A stretch of 64,000 nucleotides of DNA from an uncultured Pelagibacteraceae bacterium (GCA_902623495.1 CACNTW010000006.1:1-64000); one strand, 5' to 3'. Shown: positions 26,371-35,629, counted from the first letter of the stretch. Notes: generated by a model from the sequence alone, not told the origin. Made by a program: numbers and translations.

Positions 26371-26391
26371 TAATTCCTTATCTAGGAATTA
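26371..26391 (-). other. Weak stem-loop over the binding-protein stop codon
   Basis: TAATTCC (26371-26377) and GGAATTA (26385-26391) are complementary with a seven-base loop that contains the stop codon of the binding-protein gene (26378-26380). It lies between binding protein and permease, the same place as the stronger hairpins in other transport operons of the window, but has no T-run. Confidence 0.35.
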
Positions 26392-27415
26392 CAGAAACAT
26401 CGTTATCCCATTTGGATAACAAACTCGCTCTAGTACTTTTATCTCCATAAACTTTAAAATTATAATCAATTAAGTTTATTGTTGATAAGTCTGGAGCATC
26501 AGGATCAGCTTTTGCTTTAGTATTAGATGGCACTTGCAAAGATTTTCCTGAAGTGAAGACCATAGTTTGAATAGCGGGACTTAAAGCCCAGTCATAAAAC
26601 TTTTTAGCTTCCTTCATATTTCTTGCACCTGCAATAATACTCATAGATCCAACTTCATAACCAGTTCCTTCAGCTGGAGAGACCGTAACAACCGGCAAAC
26701 CTTTTTTTGTTTGTTTCACACCATCATGTTGGAAACAAATACCGATTAAGTTTTCACCTCTACCAGTTGCCTTAATTGGTGCAGAACCAGATTTAGTATA
26801 TGTATTTATGTTTGCATGAAGTTTTTTCATGTAATCCCAACCTTTATCTTCTCCAAATATTTGAAGAATAGTGGCTAAGGTAGTGTAAGCAGTTCCAGAT
26901 GAATTTGGATTTGCTACTTGTATTTCGCCTTTATATATTGGTTTTGTTAAATCCATCCATGATTTTGGAGCTGGAAGACCTTTTTTTGCTAAAAGATCTT
27001 TGTTGTATCCAAAACCTAATGCACCAACATAAATTCCTACTGATTTAAAATCAGCATTTTTTGCTTGGTTCTGAGCTGCAGGCAATAAATCATTAAAATG
27101 AACAGATTTATATTTCTCGGTTAAATTTTCTTGTGCTGCAGTCAAATGTGGATCACCTGTTCCACCAAACCAAACATCTCCTTTTGGATTTGATGCTTCT
27201 GCTTTTATTTTTGCAAAAGTTTCACCACTACTTGCTCTTGTCATAGCAACTTTTGTTCCAGTTTCTTTTTCATAAGCTTGTTCAAGCATTTCACAAACGT
27301 CTATTTCAACACTGCAATATAAAGTTAGTTTTGCAGCTGAAGCTTTATTTGTGATACCGAAAAGTGTTAATGAAAGAACTAGAGCCATAGAAGCTACTTT
27401 AAGTATATTTTTCAT
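26378..27415 (-). CDS. Iron-type ABC substrate-binding protein
   Basis: A 345-residue periplasmic protein with a signal peptide (residues 1-28, LFGITNKASA). It is of the FbpA/AfuA cluster: LTLYCSVEIDVCEMLEQAY, then SSGETFAKIKAEASNPKGDV, GGTGDPHL and VGIYVGALGFGYN. A pair of cysteines (in YCSVEIDVC) suits a disulfide at the N-lobe. The clear double tyrosine of Neisseria-type ferric-binding proteins was not seen, and AfuA of Actinobacillus binds hexose phosphates, so the iron call is provisional. A Fur-box-like site lies just upstream, which supports iron. Confidence 0.75.
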   Translation of the reverse strand: MKNILKVASMALVLSLTLFGITNKASAAKLTLYCSVEIDVCEMLEQAYEKETGTKVAMTRASSGETFAKIKAEASNPKGDVWFGGTGDPHLTAAQENLTEKYKSVHFNDLLPAAQNQAKNADFKSVGIYVGALGFGYNKDLLAKKGLPAPKSWMDLTKPIYKGEIQVANPNSSGTAYTTLATILQIFGEDKGWDYMKKLHANINTYTKSGSAPIKATGRGENLIGICFQHDGVKQTKKGLPVVTVSPAEGTGYEVGSMSIIAGARNMKEAKKFYDWALSPAIQTMVFTSGKSLQVPSNTKAKADPDAPDLSTINLIDYNFKVYGDKSTRASLLSKWDNDVSVIPR

Positions 27416-27436
27416 ATATCCCTCACTTTTTTATTA

Positions 27437-27455
27437 GTTAATGATAATAAATTTA
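27437..27455 (-). promoter_or_regulatory. Possible Fur-box-like site
   Basis: The 19 bases GTTAATGATAATAAATTTA match 14 of 19 positions of the classical Fur box, including the whole AATGATAAT core. They lie 22-40 bases before the start of the iron-type binding-protein gene, where a repressor could block initiation. In such AT-rich DNA partial matches arise by chance, so this is weak evidence. Confidence 0.35.
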
Positions 27456-27565
27456 AACGACTAATGTTAATCTTTTGTTACTTCAAATTTAAAGATAATT
27501 TTAATAAATAAAAAAAATATTCAATTTATAGTTTAATTTTGAATTCAATTATGTTTACATAAATC

Positions 27566-28570
27566 ATGAATGAAAAAGAGCTTAAAAATTTAATAATTAA
27601 AATTTTTATTAATTTTAAATTAAGCAGAAAACATTCTGTAGTTTGCGCAAATGCAATTATCAATGCGGAACTTGTAGGTGCGCCTTCACATGGATTGTCT
27701 CGTTTAAAAATGTATTGTGAAAGAATCTCAAAAAAAGTAATTAATCCAAGACCTAAAATAACTGTAAAAAATATATCAAAATCTATATCAATAATTGATG
27801 CTGATAATTCTATTGGTTTTGTTGCAGCAGATGAGGCTATTAAAAAAACTATTCAAAATGCAAAAAAAACAGGGATTGGGTTAGTTGCTGTAAAAAAAAG
27901 CGGACACTACGGTCTATCTGGATACTACGTCGAGCAAGCGGTTAAAAAAAATTTAATAACATTCGCATTTACAAATGCTCCTCCAGCTATTGCGCCTTTT
28001 GGTGGAAAAAAATCAGTCTTTGGAACTAATCCAATATGTTTTGGAACTCAAACAAATAGTAAGGTTCCATTTATACTAGACACATCAATGTCTATGATTA
28101 ATAGAGGTAAAATTAGGATTGCAGAAAAGTTAGAAAAAAAAATACCATATGGAGTTGCTTTAAACAAATTTGGTAAACCAACTACAAATGCAAAAGAAGC
28201 TCTTGCTGGGGTACAACTTCCAATAGCTGGATTTAGAGGATCTGGATTAGCCTGGATGGTAGATATTTTAACTGGAGTATTTGTTGGAAGTAATCATGGT
28301 GGCAAAGTAAAAGACCCATTTGATGATTTCTCTGGGCCACAAAATATCGGTCACTTATTTTTAGCATTTAAAGACAATCTATTTGTTAAAGATTATAAAA
28401 AAGAGATAAAAAAAAATATTAAAAGAATAAAAAAAATACCTAATTTAAAAGGACAAAAAATCTTTTATCCTGGAGAGCAAAAGTTTTTAAGAACAAAAAC
28501 AAACTCTAAAAAATCTATAAAAATTCCAAAAAATATTAAAAAGGAAATAGATATTCTCTTAACTAATTAA
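27566..28570 (+). CDS. Ldh2-family malate/lactate-type dehydrogenase
   Basis: A 334-residue NAD(P)-dependent oxidoreductase of the Ldh_2 family (MDH/ureidoglycolate/sulfolactate dehydrogenase group), not the Rossmann-type enzyme. Visible signatures are GAPSHGLSRL, the catalytic histidine in VKKSGHYGLSGYYV, TNAPPAIAPFGGKKSVFGTN and the C-terminal ENIGHLFLAF-like stretch (NIGHLFLAF). Substrates in the family include 2-oxo/2-hydroxy acids such as malate, ureidoglycolate and sulfolactate; none can be fixed here. It is somewhat shorter than usual, and its C-terminus is very lysine-rich. Confidence 0.82.
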   Translation: MNEKELKNLIIKIFINFKLSRKHSVVCANAIINAELVGAPSHGLSRLKMYCERISKKVINPRPKITVKNISKSISIIDADNSIGFVAADEAIKKTIQNAKKTGIGLVAVKKSGHYGLSGYYVEQAVKKNLITFAFTNAPPAIAPFGGKKSVFGTNPICFGTQTNSKVPFILDTSMSMINRGKIRIAEKLEKKIPYGVALNKFGKPTTNAKEALAGVQLPIAGFRGSGLAWMVDILTGVFVGSNHGGKVKDPFDDFSGPQNIGHLFLAFKDNLFVKDYKKEIKKNIKRIKKIPNLKGQKIFYPGEQKFLRTKTNSKKSIKIPKNIKKEIDILLTN

Positions 28571-28773
28571 CCTGCAAAATAACCTAATATTCCAATAGAT
28601 AGACAGATTGAAACTATTATTATTTTAGACTGAAAAGCCTCTTTTTTCTTTTTGGTAATTACACGTTTTTTAAGAACATCTATATTTACTTTACGAGGGG
28701 ACATTCGAATTACTCTCGATTTTTTTTCGGGTATTTCAATATTAGATGTTCTATTTAAGCTTTCAGTACTCAT
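28567..28773 (-). CDS. Small single-pass protein, unknown
   Basis: A 68-residue protein with a polar, basic N-terminal part (RVIRMSPRKVNIDVLKKRV) and a C-terminal membrane helix (SKIIIVSICLSIGILGYFAG) ending exactly at the C-terminus, so it would be a tail-anchored cytoplasmic protein. No family recognised. Its stop overlaps the convergent dehydrogenase gene by 4 bases and it is divergent from the wHTH regulator gene 100 bases away. Confidence 0.5.
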   Translation of the reverse strand: MSTESLNRTSNIEIPEKKSRVIRMSPRKVNIDVLKKRVITKKKKEAFQSKIIIVSICLSIGILGYFAG

Positions 28774-28873
28774 TAAATTATTAAATCATATAGAAAAAAA
28801 TTTTACAGAATTTAACTGTTCAAAATGGGTTGACTCAAGTTTTAAAATTGTTCAAATTGGGTTTTGATACGTT

Positions 28874-29836
28874 ATGAAGCAGCTACCAAGTGTAAATTCT
28901 GAACTAGATGATGAACTGATCGATAAAATTTTCAAAAATCATTTTGATATTTTAAGTCCTTTTTTTTTAAAACTTATGTCTGAATGGACAATCGGTGCTT
29001 ATAAAGTGTTTAAAGATATAGATACTTATATAATTTTAATTTATTTGATTAGTAAGCAGTTTGATTTTTACAGACGAAACAATTTAAATATTACTTTCAA
29101 TAATTTTTATAAGGATAAAACATTAGAGATTGAGAAAATTAACCTTATAAGAATATCAAAAGATCTTCGAATACCAAAAGAAAGCGTCAGAAGAAAAGTT
29201 ATATCCCTAGAAAAAAAAGGAATAATTAAAAAAAAAGGCAAGAGTATTACTATAGATAGAAGTGCTTACAATTCAACACAGCCAAATGATACATTAAAAA
29301 ATATATGCACACTTTTATCTGTTTTTAGTCAAATTTTAAAAGAAGAAAAAGTTATAAAAAACGAAATGTCCAGTAATGAAATTAATAACTTAATAAAACA
29401 TAATTTCTCATTTTGCTGGTATCAATTTTATAAATTTTTATTCCCTTACTGCTTAAGATGGAAAAATTATTTTGGTGATATGGAAATATTTACTATTTTA
29501 GCAACTATAATTTTGAATAATAATTCAAAAATTGGAAGGCAACTTAAAGGAGTTGATAGTTATTTAGATAAATGGAGAGATAAAATTATTAATAAAAAAA
29601 TAAAAGGAATTAATGCAATGTCTATTTCTGAAATAACAGGAATACCAAGACCAACTGTTGTAAGAAAAATTAAAAAATTAACAAAAAACAAATTTATTTC
29701 TTTAGACAAAAATAAATTGATAAATTTTGATGTCAGCAAACAAAATTTTAAAGATATGTCGATAATCCAAGATGAAAATTTAAAATCAATAAATGTTTTT
29801 ATAAAAAGAACGTACAATCAAATAAATCTTAATTAG
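28874..29836 (+). CDS. Regulator with two winged-helix units
   Basis: A 320-residue protein built from two similar halves. Each has a helical leader (about 45-70 and 185-215) followed by a winged helix-turn-helix. The first is SKDLRIPKESVRRKVISLEK, with wing KKKGKSITI (about 97-131); the second is SEITGIPRPTVVRKIKKLTK, with wing SLDKNKLINF (about 252-290). It may act as one chain doing the work of a dimer. No ligand domain was recognised. It overlaps the BASS transporter gene by 8 bases at the 3' ends, and may regulate it or a neighbouring gene. Confidence 0.65.
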   Translation: MKQLPSVNSELDDELIDKIFKNHFDILSPFFLKLMSEWTIGAYKVFKDIDTYIILIYLISKQFDFYRRNNLNITFNNFYKDKTLEIEKINLIRISKDLRIPKESVRRKVISLEKKGIIKKKGKSITIDRSAYNSTQPNDTLKNICTLLSVFSQILKEEKVIKNEMSSNEINNLIKHNFSFCWYQFYKFLFPYCLRWKNYFGDMEIFTILATIILNNNSKIGRQLKGVDSYLDKWRDKIINKKIKGINAMSISEITGIPRPTVVRKIKKLTKNKFISLDKNKLINFDVSKQNFKDMSIIQDENLKSINVFIKRTYNQINLN

Positions 29837-30677
29837 AATTTTTAAGAATATATATAAATATAAATCCAGTTATATACATTATTAATGCATAAGCAGCTGT
29901 AGGAACCATGTAAGCGACATCATTGAAAATTTGTGTTGCTACAAATACAGCTAAAGTTCCATTTTGTAATCCACATTCTAAAGAAATACATTTTCTCTGA
30001 GGTATTCCAGTTGCAAAACCTTTTGCAATGTAAAATGACAAAGTCATCATGACTACGTTTAAAATTAAAACAGCTAAACCCGCTTGACCTAAGTATGATA
30101 TTATATTTTCTCTTTCCTCAATCCATATTGCTGCAAATACAACAATGAATAAAATACCTGTAATTCTATTTACAGTATTAATATTAGATGAAATAAAGTT
30201 TTCAGCAAATCTTCTAATTATCATTCCTAGAATTACTGGCACAGTTACAACTAGTGCCATTTTAAGAGCAATACCAGTCATCGTAATATCTGAGGATAAA
30301 TCAGTTACACCTAATAATTTTGCTGAAGAAAAAACAATAAATGGAACAGAAAAAATACTAATTAAACTACCTACTGCTGTTAACGAAATAGATAATGCAA
30401 CATCTCCATTTGCAAATTTTGTTAAGACATTTGATGTTACTCCTCCAGGAGCAGCAGCAATAATCATTAATCCTAAAGCTAATTCAACTGGTAATCTTAA
30501 TATTAAAAGTAAAATATAAGCGACGATTGGGAGAAGGATTAATTGACAAATTATACCGACTGTAAAATCTTTTGGATTATTTATAACTCTTAAAAAATCT
30601 CTAGTTGATAAGCCCAATCCCAGACCTAACATTATAAGTGCTAACGCTATAGGTGCAATTTTTGTAACTATCTCCAT
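29829..30677 (-). CDS. BASS-family sodium:organic acid symporter
   Basis: A 282-residue protein with about nine to ten helices of the bile acid:sodium symporter family. It shows LGLGLSTRDFLRV after the first helix, the crossing motif AAAPGGVTSNVLTKFANGDV (about residues 74-93) and ECGLQNGTLAVFVA (about 234-247). Bacterial members carry pantothenate, pyruvate, glycolate or sulfonated compounds as well as bile acids; the substrate is not determined. It is convergent with the double-wHTH regulator and divergent from the phosphotransacylase gene. Confidence 0.88.
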   Translation of the reverse strand: MEIVTKIAPIALALIMLGLGLGLSTRDFLRVINNPKDFTVGIICQLILLPIVAYILLLILRLPVELALGLMIIAAAPGGVTSNVLTKFANGDVALSISLTAVGSLISIFSVPFIVFSSAKLLGVTDLSSDITMTGIALKMALVVTVPVILGMIIRRFAENFISSNINTVNRITGILFIVVFAAIWIEERENIISYLGQAGLAVLILNVVMMTLSFYIAKGFATGIPQRKCISLECGLQNGTLAVFVATQIFNDVAYMVPTAAYALIMYITGFIFIYILKNSN

Positions 30678-30761
30678 CGTTTATTCAATTTTAAACTATT
30701 TTTATATCGAACGTAATAAAAAATATTGATATTTAGAACCATAACAAATATTTAAACTCAT

Positions 30762-31673
30762 ATGTTATCTGATAAATCTACAGTTTGCCCTGTTAATCTG
30801 CTTAATATAGCCCATCAAAAAAGGGGTGTAAAAGCAGCCATTGTAAATGCAGGTAAAAAATTACCAATGATGTCGGTAATGGATGCTGTATCTGAAAAAT
30901 TGATTACCCCAATATTAATAGGTGATAAACAAAAAATACAAGAATGCGCAGATGAGCTTAACTTTGATATATCAAATTTTGAAATAATTAATGAGCCAGT
31001 TGAAAATAATACAGCAGGTATTGCAACAAAACTTGCATCAGAAGATAAAGTAAAAATTATTGTAAAAGGACATATTCATACTGATATATTGATGAAAGAA
31101 GTTCTTAAAAGAGAATATAAATTAATTGGAAAAACAAGACTAAGTCATATTTGGCATATGACATTACAAAAAGATGATAAGCCATTAATCATAACCGATG
31201 GAGCATTAAATGTTTCTCCTAACCTAAAAACTAAAATGCATATTTTAAGAAATGTTATAGATTTTAGTCATAGAATTAATATTCCAAGACCAAAGATTTC
31301 TGTCCTTTCAGCAACAGAAGAAGTTATTGATAGTGTACAGAGTTCGGTTGAAGCTAAAGAATTAACTGAATTAGCAAGTAAAGAAAATTTTAATGCTGAT
31401 ATTTTTGGACCCTTAGCATTTGACAATAGTATTTCAAAAAAATCTGCTTCTATTAAGGGAATTGAGAATATAGTTGCTGGAGAAGCTGATGTATTATTAG
31501 TTCCAAATGTCGAAACTGGAAATGCGCTTGTAAAAATGATGATTTATTTTATGGGAGCATGTGCAGCTGGCGTAGTTGTTGGAGGTAAAGTGCCTGTTGT
31601 TATAACAAGTAGATCAGATGATGCGACAGCAAGACTTGCTTCAATAGCTGCAGCTGTTGTTGCTTTAGATTAA
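30762..31673 (+). CDS. Phosphate acetyl/butyryltransferase family protein
   Basis: A 303-residue enzyme of the PTA/PTB family that swaps phosphate and CoA on a short acyl group. Signatures include IIVKGHIHTDILMKEVL, LSHIWHMTL, ADIFGPLAFDNSISKKSA and DVLLVPNVETGNALVKMM at the C-terminus. It is the single-domain short form, as found attached to enoyl-CoA hydratase or MaeB elsewhere. It precedes a HisD-like dehydrogenase by 59 bases. If sulfoacetaldehyde is cleaved to acetyl phosphate, such an enzyme would make acetyl-CoA, but the xsc gene is not present in this window. Confidence 0.85.
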   Translation: MLSDKSTVCPVNLLNIAHQKRGVKAAIVNAGKKLPMMSVMDAVSEKLITPILIGDKQKIQECADELNFDISNFEIINEPVENNTAGIATKLASEDKVKIIVKGHIHTDILMKEVLKREYKLIGKTRLSHIWHMTLQKDDKPLIITDGALNVSPNLKTKMHILRNVIDFSHRINIPRPKISVLSATEEVIDSVQSSVEAKELTELASKENFNADIFGPLAFDNSISKKSASIKGIENIVAGEADVLLVPNVETGNALVKMMIYFMGACAAGVVVGGKVPVVITSRSDDATARLASIAAAVVALD

Positions 31674-31732
31674 ACTTCTGTTGAATAAACATCTTTTATA
31701 ATTTAAACATTTATAAAATTAGAGGAAAGATA

Positions 31733-33019
31733 ATGGCAATTAATTATATAAAAAAAGCTGAAAAAACTGCATTTACAGGTGAAGATGAAACAAGAACCAA
31801 AGTAAGTTCAATTTTAAAAGATTTAGAAAAAACAAAAGACCAAGGGGTTAAAGATATTTTAAAAAAATTTGATAATTATGAAGGTGATATAATTGTTAGC
31901 AAAGAAAAAATTGAAGAAATAAACAAAACTTTAGATCAAAAAATTAAAGATGATATTCAGTTTTCTCATGAAAGAGTAAGAAAGTTTGCAGAACATCAAC
32001 TAGAAAATCTTGGAAAAGACTCAGAAGTAGAATTATCACCTGGTTTAATAGCAGGACAAAAATTAATACCTGTTAATACCGTTGGGTGTTACGTGCCCGG
32101 TGGAAGATATAACAATATCGCCTCTGCTATAATGAGTGTGACGACTGCAAAAGTTGCAGGAGTAAAGAATGTAATTGCAACAAGTCCGCCAAAAGATTCG
32201 AATGGTGCAAACCCAATTATAATTTATACAGCTAACCTTTGTGGTGCAGATGTAATTATGAACATTGGTGGTATAGGGGCAATTGGTGCGCTTGCATATG
32301 GTTGCTTTGGTAATCCAGAAGTAGATATGATTGTTGGACCTGGAAATAAATTTGTAGCAGAGTCTAAAAGAATTTTATTTGGAAAAGTTGGAATTGATTT
32401 ATTTGCTGGACCGACAGAAATAGGCATAATTGCTGATCATACAGCTGATAAAGAAATAATTGCTTATGATTTAGTTGGACAAGCTGAACATGGTCCTGAC
32501 TCTCCTGCTTGGCTTTACACTACTGATAAATCTTTATGTGATTATGTGATGAAAAGAGTTCCAGAAATTATTCATGAACTACCTGAACACAACAGAAATA
32601 ATGCTGATGCTGCATGGAGAGATTATGGAGAAGTAATTATGTGTGATACTAAAGAGGAAATGTTAAAGGTTAGTGATGAATATGCTCCTGAACATTTAGA
32701 GGTTCAGGCTGAAAACTTAGATTGGTATTTAAAAAATTTAAAAAATTATGGTTCATTATTTTTAGGTGAGGAAACAACAGTTGCTTATGGTGACAAATGT
32801 TCTGGACCAAATCACATTTTACCAACAAAGGGAGCAGGAAAATATACTGGCGGCTTATACGTTGGAAAATTTATAAAAACAGTTACTTACCAAAAAATGA
32901 ATAAAGAATCTAACAAAGAAGTTGGTGCTGCTGCAGCTCGAATTTCTAGGTATGAGGGTATGGAAGCGCATGCTAGAACTGGTGATGTTAGACTTCGAAA
33001 ATATGGTTTTTCAAACTAA
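31733..33019 (+). CDS. Histidinol dehydrogenase family, HpsN-like candidate
   Basis: A 428-residue zinc, NAD-dependent dehydrogenase. HisD-type ligands and catalytic residues are kept: Q and H in VGQAEHGPDSPA, E-H in EYAPEHLEV, an aspartate in YGDKCSGPNHILPTKG and H in EAHARTGDVRL. The stretch YTGGLYVGKFIKTVTYQ and the odd genomic position, away from other his genes and beside an acyltransferase and a betaine-type importer, point to a catabolic paralogue. One example is HpsN (dihydroxypropanesulfonate to sulfolactate). Housekeeping HisD remains possible. Confidence 0.7.
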   Translation: MAINYIKKAEKTAFTGEDETRTKVSSILKDLEKTKDQGVKDILKKFDNYEGDIIVSKEKIEEINKTLDQKIKDDIQFSHERVRKFAEHQLENLGKDSEVELSPGLIAGQKLIPVNTVGCYVPGGRYNNIASAIMSVTTAKVAGVKNVIATSPPKDSNGANPIIIYTANLCGADVIMNIGGIGAIGALAYGCFGNPEVDMIVGPGNKFVAESKRILFGKVGIDLFAGPTEIGIIADHTADKEIIAYDLVGQAEHGPDSPAWLYTTDKSLCDYVMKRVPEIIHELPEHNRNNADAAWRDYGEVIMCDTKEEMLKVSDEYAPEHLEVQAENLDWYLKNLKNYGSLFLGEETTVAYGDKCSGPNHILPTKGAGKYTGGLYVGKFIKTVTYQKMNKESNKEVGAAAARISRYEGMEAHARTGDVRLRKYGFSN

Positions 33020-33044
33020 AAGAATGATGTAGTCTTTCCTCTAT

Positions 33045-34586
33045 ATGAGTAAAGAAAAAACAGTAAAAAACTCATTCAAAGATTTTGCCCAACAAAACGG
33101 CGAATATTACAGTAAAGTTTTCAGTTTAATTCAAAGAAACCAATTAAAATTATATCACATCAACTACTCGGCTCTTTTAGGAGGTTTTTTTTGGTGTGCT
33201 CTAAGAGGGAACTGGTTTCTTTTTTTTCTGAGTTCATTTTTAGATTTAATAGCTGCGGTAAATATTACTTTATATTTTAGATATGGCGCTGGTATTGAGC
33301 AAGCAATATTAGATAAAAAAGATTTTTTGGTTGATAGATACTCAACCTGGCAAGATAGTTCTTTAATTTATGCAATTTTAACTATTATTATAGGAAGAAT
33401 ATTAATTGGTTGGTTAGCAGATAGAGTTTACATCAAACAATTTGATAAGTGGCAAATAAGTAAAAAAACATCATCAGGTTTTAACTTCTCGAGACTTATA
33501 AACGTTTTTTTAGTTTTAGCATTAATTTGGCCTTTAACATTATATAGATCATCACAATTCGCTCCTGATGAAAGAACTTGTATCAAACAACATAGAGCAA
33601 TGGAAAAAGGTGCTGAGGTATCTTTTAAAAAAAGATTTGATTGTTTCTTTATATCTGAATTTCCTATTTTAATTTGGATAGATAGACCTGTTAAAGTTAG
33701 CTATCCAAGAAATGAGGACGGCACTAGATATGTAAAGAAAAAACCTCCTAGAGAAGGAATGCCTACAATTACTCTTAATAAATATGTTTCACAAAAAATT
33801 GAAGAAAAAGTTGGTTATTTAACTGCATTTCACGGATATGTTTTTGATGCTGCAACAGATGGAATAAGGTCATTATTAAAAGGAATATCTGCTTTATTTG
33901 TTGGAACACCGTGGATAATCACGGGTGGAATATTTTTACTTGTAGCTCATAAGATTGCAGGATTTAGAGTTACCATGTTTGTGGCTTTTGCATTGATCTA
34001 TCTCGCTTTGTTTGGTTTTTGGAATACAGCAATGGATACTATGGCTTTAGTATTAACCGCTACTTTAATTTGTTGTGCAATTGGACTGCCTTTAGGGGTT
34101 TTGGTTGGAAAATCAAATAGAGCTGAAACAATTACAAGGCCTATTCTAGATGTTATGCAAACGATTCCCTCATTTGTATATTTGATACCAGCAGTTGCTT
34201 TTTTCTCTGTTGGAAAACCACCAGGAATTATTGCAACTGTAATATTTGCAATGCCCCCAATAGTAAGATTAACAGCTTTAGGAATTAGACAAGTTCCATC
34301 AGAAATTAAAGAAGCAGCTCTCGCTTTTGGTTCTACTGAAAGACAACTATTGTATAGTGTTGAGTTACCACTTGCCCTTCCTTCTATAATGGCTGGTATA
34401 AATCAAGTAGTCATGATGTGTTTATCAATGGTTGTTATTGCTGCTTTAATTGGTGCCGGAGGAATGGGTCTAATAGTTGTTGAGGCTTTAGCGAACACAA
34501 AAATTGGAAGAGGAATTTTAGCAGGTCTTGCAATTGCTTTTATTGCTATGATCATTGATAGAGTTGTACAGAAAGCTACAAAATAA
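33045..34586 (+). CDS. proW: Glycine betaine/proline-type ABC permease with N-terminal extension
   Basis: A 513-residue ProW/OpuAB-family permease. The C-terminal 200 residues carry the usual fold (AIGLPLGVLVGKSNRAETIT, the EAA loop EAALAFGSTERQLLYSVELP, GGMGLIVVEALANT). The first about 300 residues add four to six hydrophobic helices and a soluble loop with several cysteines. The N-terminal RGNWFLFFLSSFLDLI piece resembles small membrane domains of unknown function. It imports quaternary ammonium or similar osmolytes with the binding protein encoded 72 bases downstream. No ATPase gene is adjacent. Confidence 0.8.
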   Translation: MSKEKTVKNSFKDFAQQNGEYYSKVFSLIQRNQLKLYHINYSALLGGFFWCALRGNWFLFFLSSFLDLIAAVNITLYFRYGAGIEQAILDKKDFLVDRYSTWQDSSLIYAILTIIIGRILIGWLADRVYIKQFDKWQISKKTSSGFNFSRLINVFLVLALIWPLTLYRSSQFAPDERTCIKQHRAMEKGAEVSFKKRFDCFFISEFPILIWIDRPVKVSYPRNEDGTRYVKKKPPREGMPTITLNKYVSQKIEEKVGYLTAFHGYVFDAATDGIRSLLKGISALFVGTPWIITGGIFLLVAHKIAGFRVTMFVAFALIYLALFGFWNTAMDTMALVLTATLICCAIGLPLGVLVGKSNRAETITRPILDVMQTIPSFVYLIPAVAFFSVGKPPGIIATVIFAMPPIVRLTALGIRQVPSEIKEAALAFGSTERQLLYSVELPLALPSIMAGINQVVMMCLSMVVIAALIGAGGMGLIVVEALANTKIGRGILAGLAIAFIAMIIDRVVQKATK

Positions 34587-34658
34587 TAGAAAAATAGTAA
34601 TTGATTATAGTATTTAAAAATTAGATAATTCTTTCATTAAATTAAAAGAGAGGGAAAA

Positions 34659-35615
34659 ATGAAAAAACTAATATTAGGTTTAATATTTTCTTCAATAATG
34701 CTTGTTACAACTTCAGCTAAAGCTGCAGGTGAGAAAGTAATGATCTCAGACTTAAGTTGGACTGGTGCAAAAGTTATTGGACACATTATTAAAGCTGTCA
34801 TTAATGGACCTCTGAATTCTGAAGCAGAAATTGTTCAGGGATTATCAGATGGTAACTTGATAATGGCTGGAATGGACAAAGGTGATGGAAAAATTGATGT
34901 TTATACAGATTTGTGGATGCCGAATAGACAAGGTATTTGGGATCAATATATTGATGGAAACAAAACTGTAGCTGTCAACACACCTTATAAAGGAACTCAA
35001 GATATGTATGTTCCTGCATTTTTAAAAAGCAAAGTTCCAGATGTTGCAGCAATGAAAGATCCAAACGTTGCAGCGATGTTTGATACAGACGGCAATGGTA
35101 AAGGTGAATACTGGGCCGGTGATGCTGGATGGAAATCTACAAAAATGTGGCAAGTTAAATTTAAAAGTTATGGTTTAACTGACCTTTGGGAACCAAATAT
35201 TATTCCACAAGATACTTTTAAAGCACAATTAAAAGATGCAATTGATAATCAAAAGCCAATATTATTTTATTATTGGACACCAGAATGGTTACATGCAGCT
35301 TATGACTTACATGAAATTGGTGAGCCTGCTTACACTGAAGGATGTGATTCAAATATGAACTTAGATGCTGAAGATTGGTTAGAAGTATCAGAGTTTCCGT
35401 GCAAAAGTAGACAAGCGACTATTTATGTAGCTTATTCAAAATCTTTGGAAAAAAGAAATCCAAAAGCTGCTAAATTTTTAAGTCAAATGGCTATGGACCC
35501 TAAAGTAATCAACCAATGGATATTAAAAGTTGGAAGAGATGAAATGGATGCTGACGATATGGCAGAAGAATGGGTTAAAAATAATATGTCTACTGTAAAT
35601 AAGTGGATAAACTAA
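34659..35615 (+). CDS. proX: Glycine betaine/proline-type ABC binding protein
   Basis: A 318-residue periplasmic protein with signal peptide (residues 1-22, TTSAKA) and OpuAC/ProX-like features: DLSWTGAKVIGHIIKAVING, IDVYTDLWMPNRQGIWDQY and ILFYYWTPEWLHAAYDL, rich in tryptophan as expected for an aromatic cage around a quaternary ammonium group. It likely binds betaine, proline betaine, DMSP or a related solute. It follows the permease gene rather than an ATPase gene. The strong RBS GAGGG lies just before the ATG. Confidence 0.85.
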   Translation: MKKLILGLIFSSIMLVTTSAKAAGEKVMISDLSWTGAKVIGHIIKAVINGPLNSEAEIVQGLSDGNLIMAGMDKGDGKIDVYTDLWMPNRQGIWDQYIDGNKTVAVNTPYKGTQDMYVPAFLKSKVPDVAAMKDPNVAAMFDTDGNGKGEYWAGDAGWKSTKMWQVKFKSYGLTDLWEPNIIPQDTFKAQLKDAIDNQKPILFYYWTPEWLHAAYDLHEIGEPAYTEGCDSNMNLDAEDWLEVSEFPCKSRQATIYVAYSKSLEKRNPKAAKFLSQMAMDPKVINQWILKVGRDEMDADDMAEEWVKNNMSTVNKWIN

Positions 35616-35629
35616 AATCTTAAATTTTT

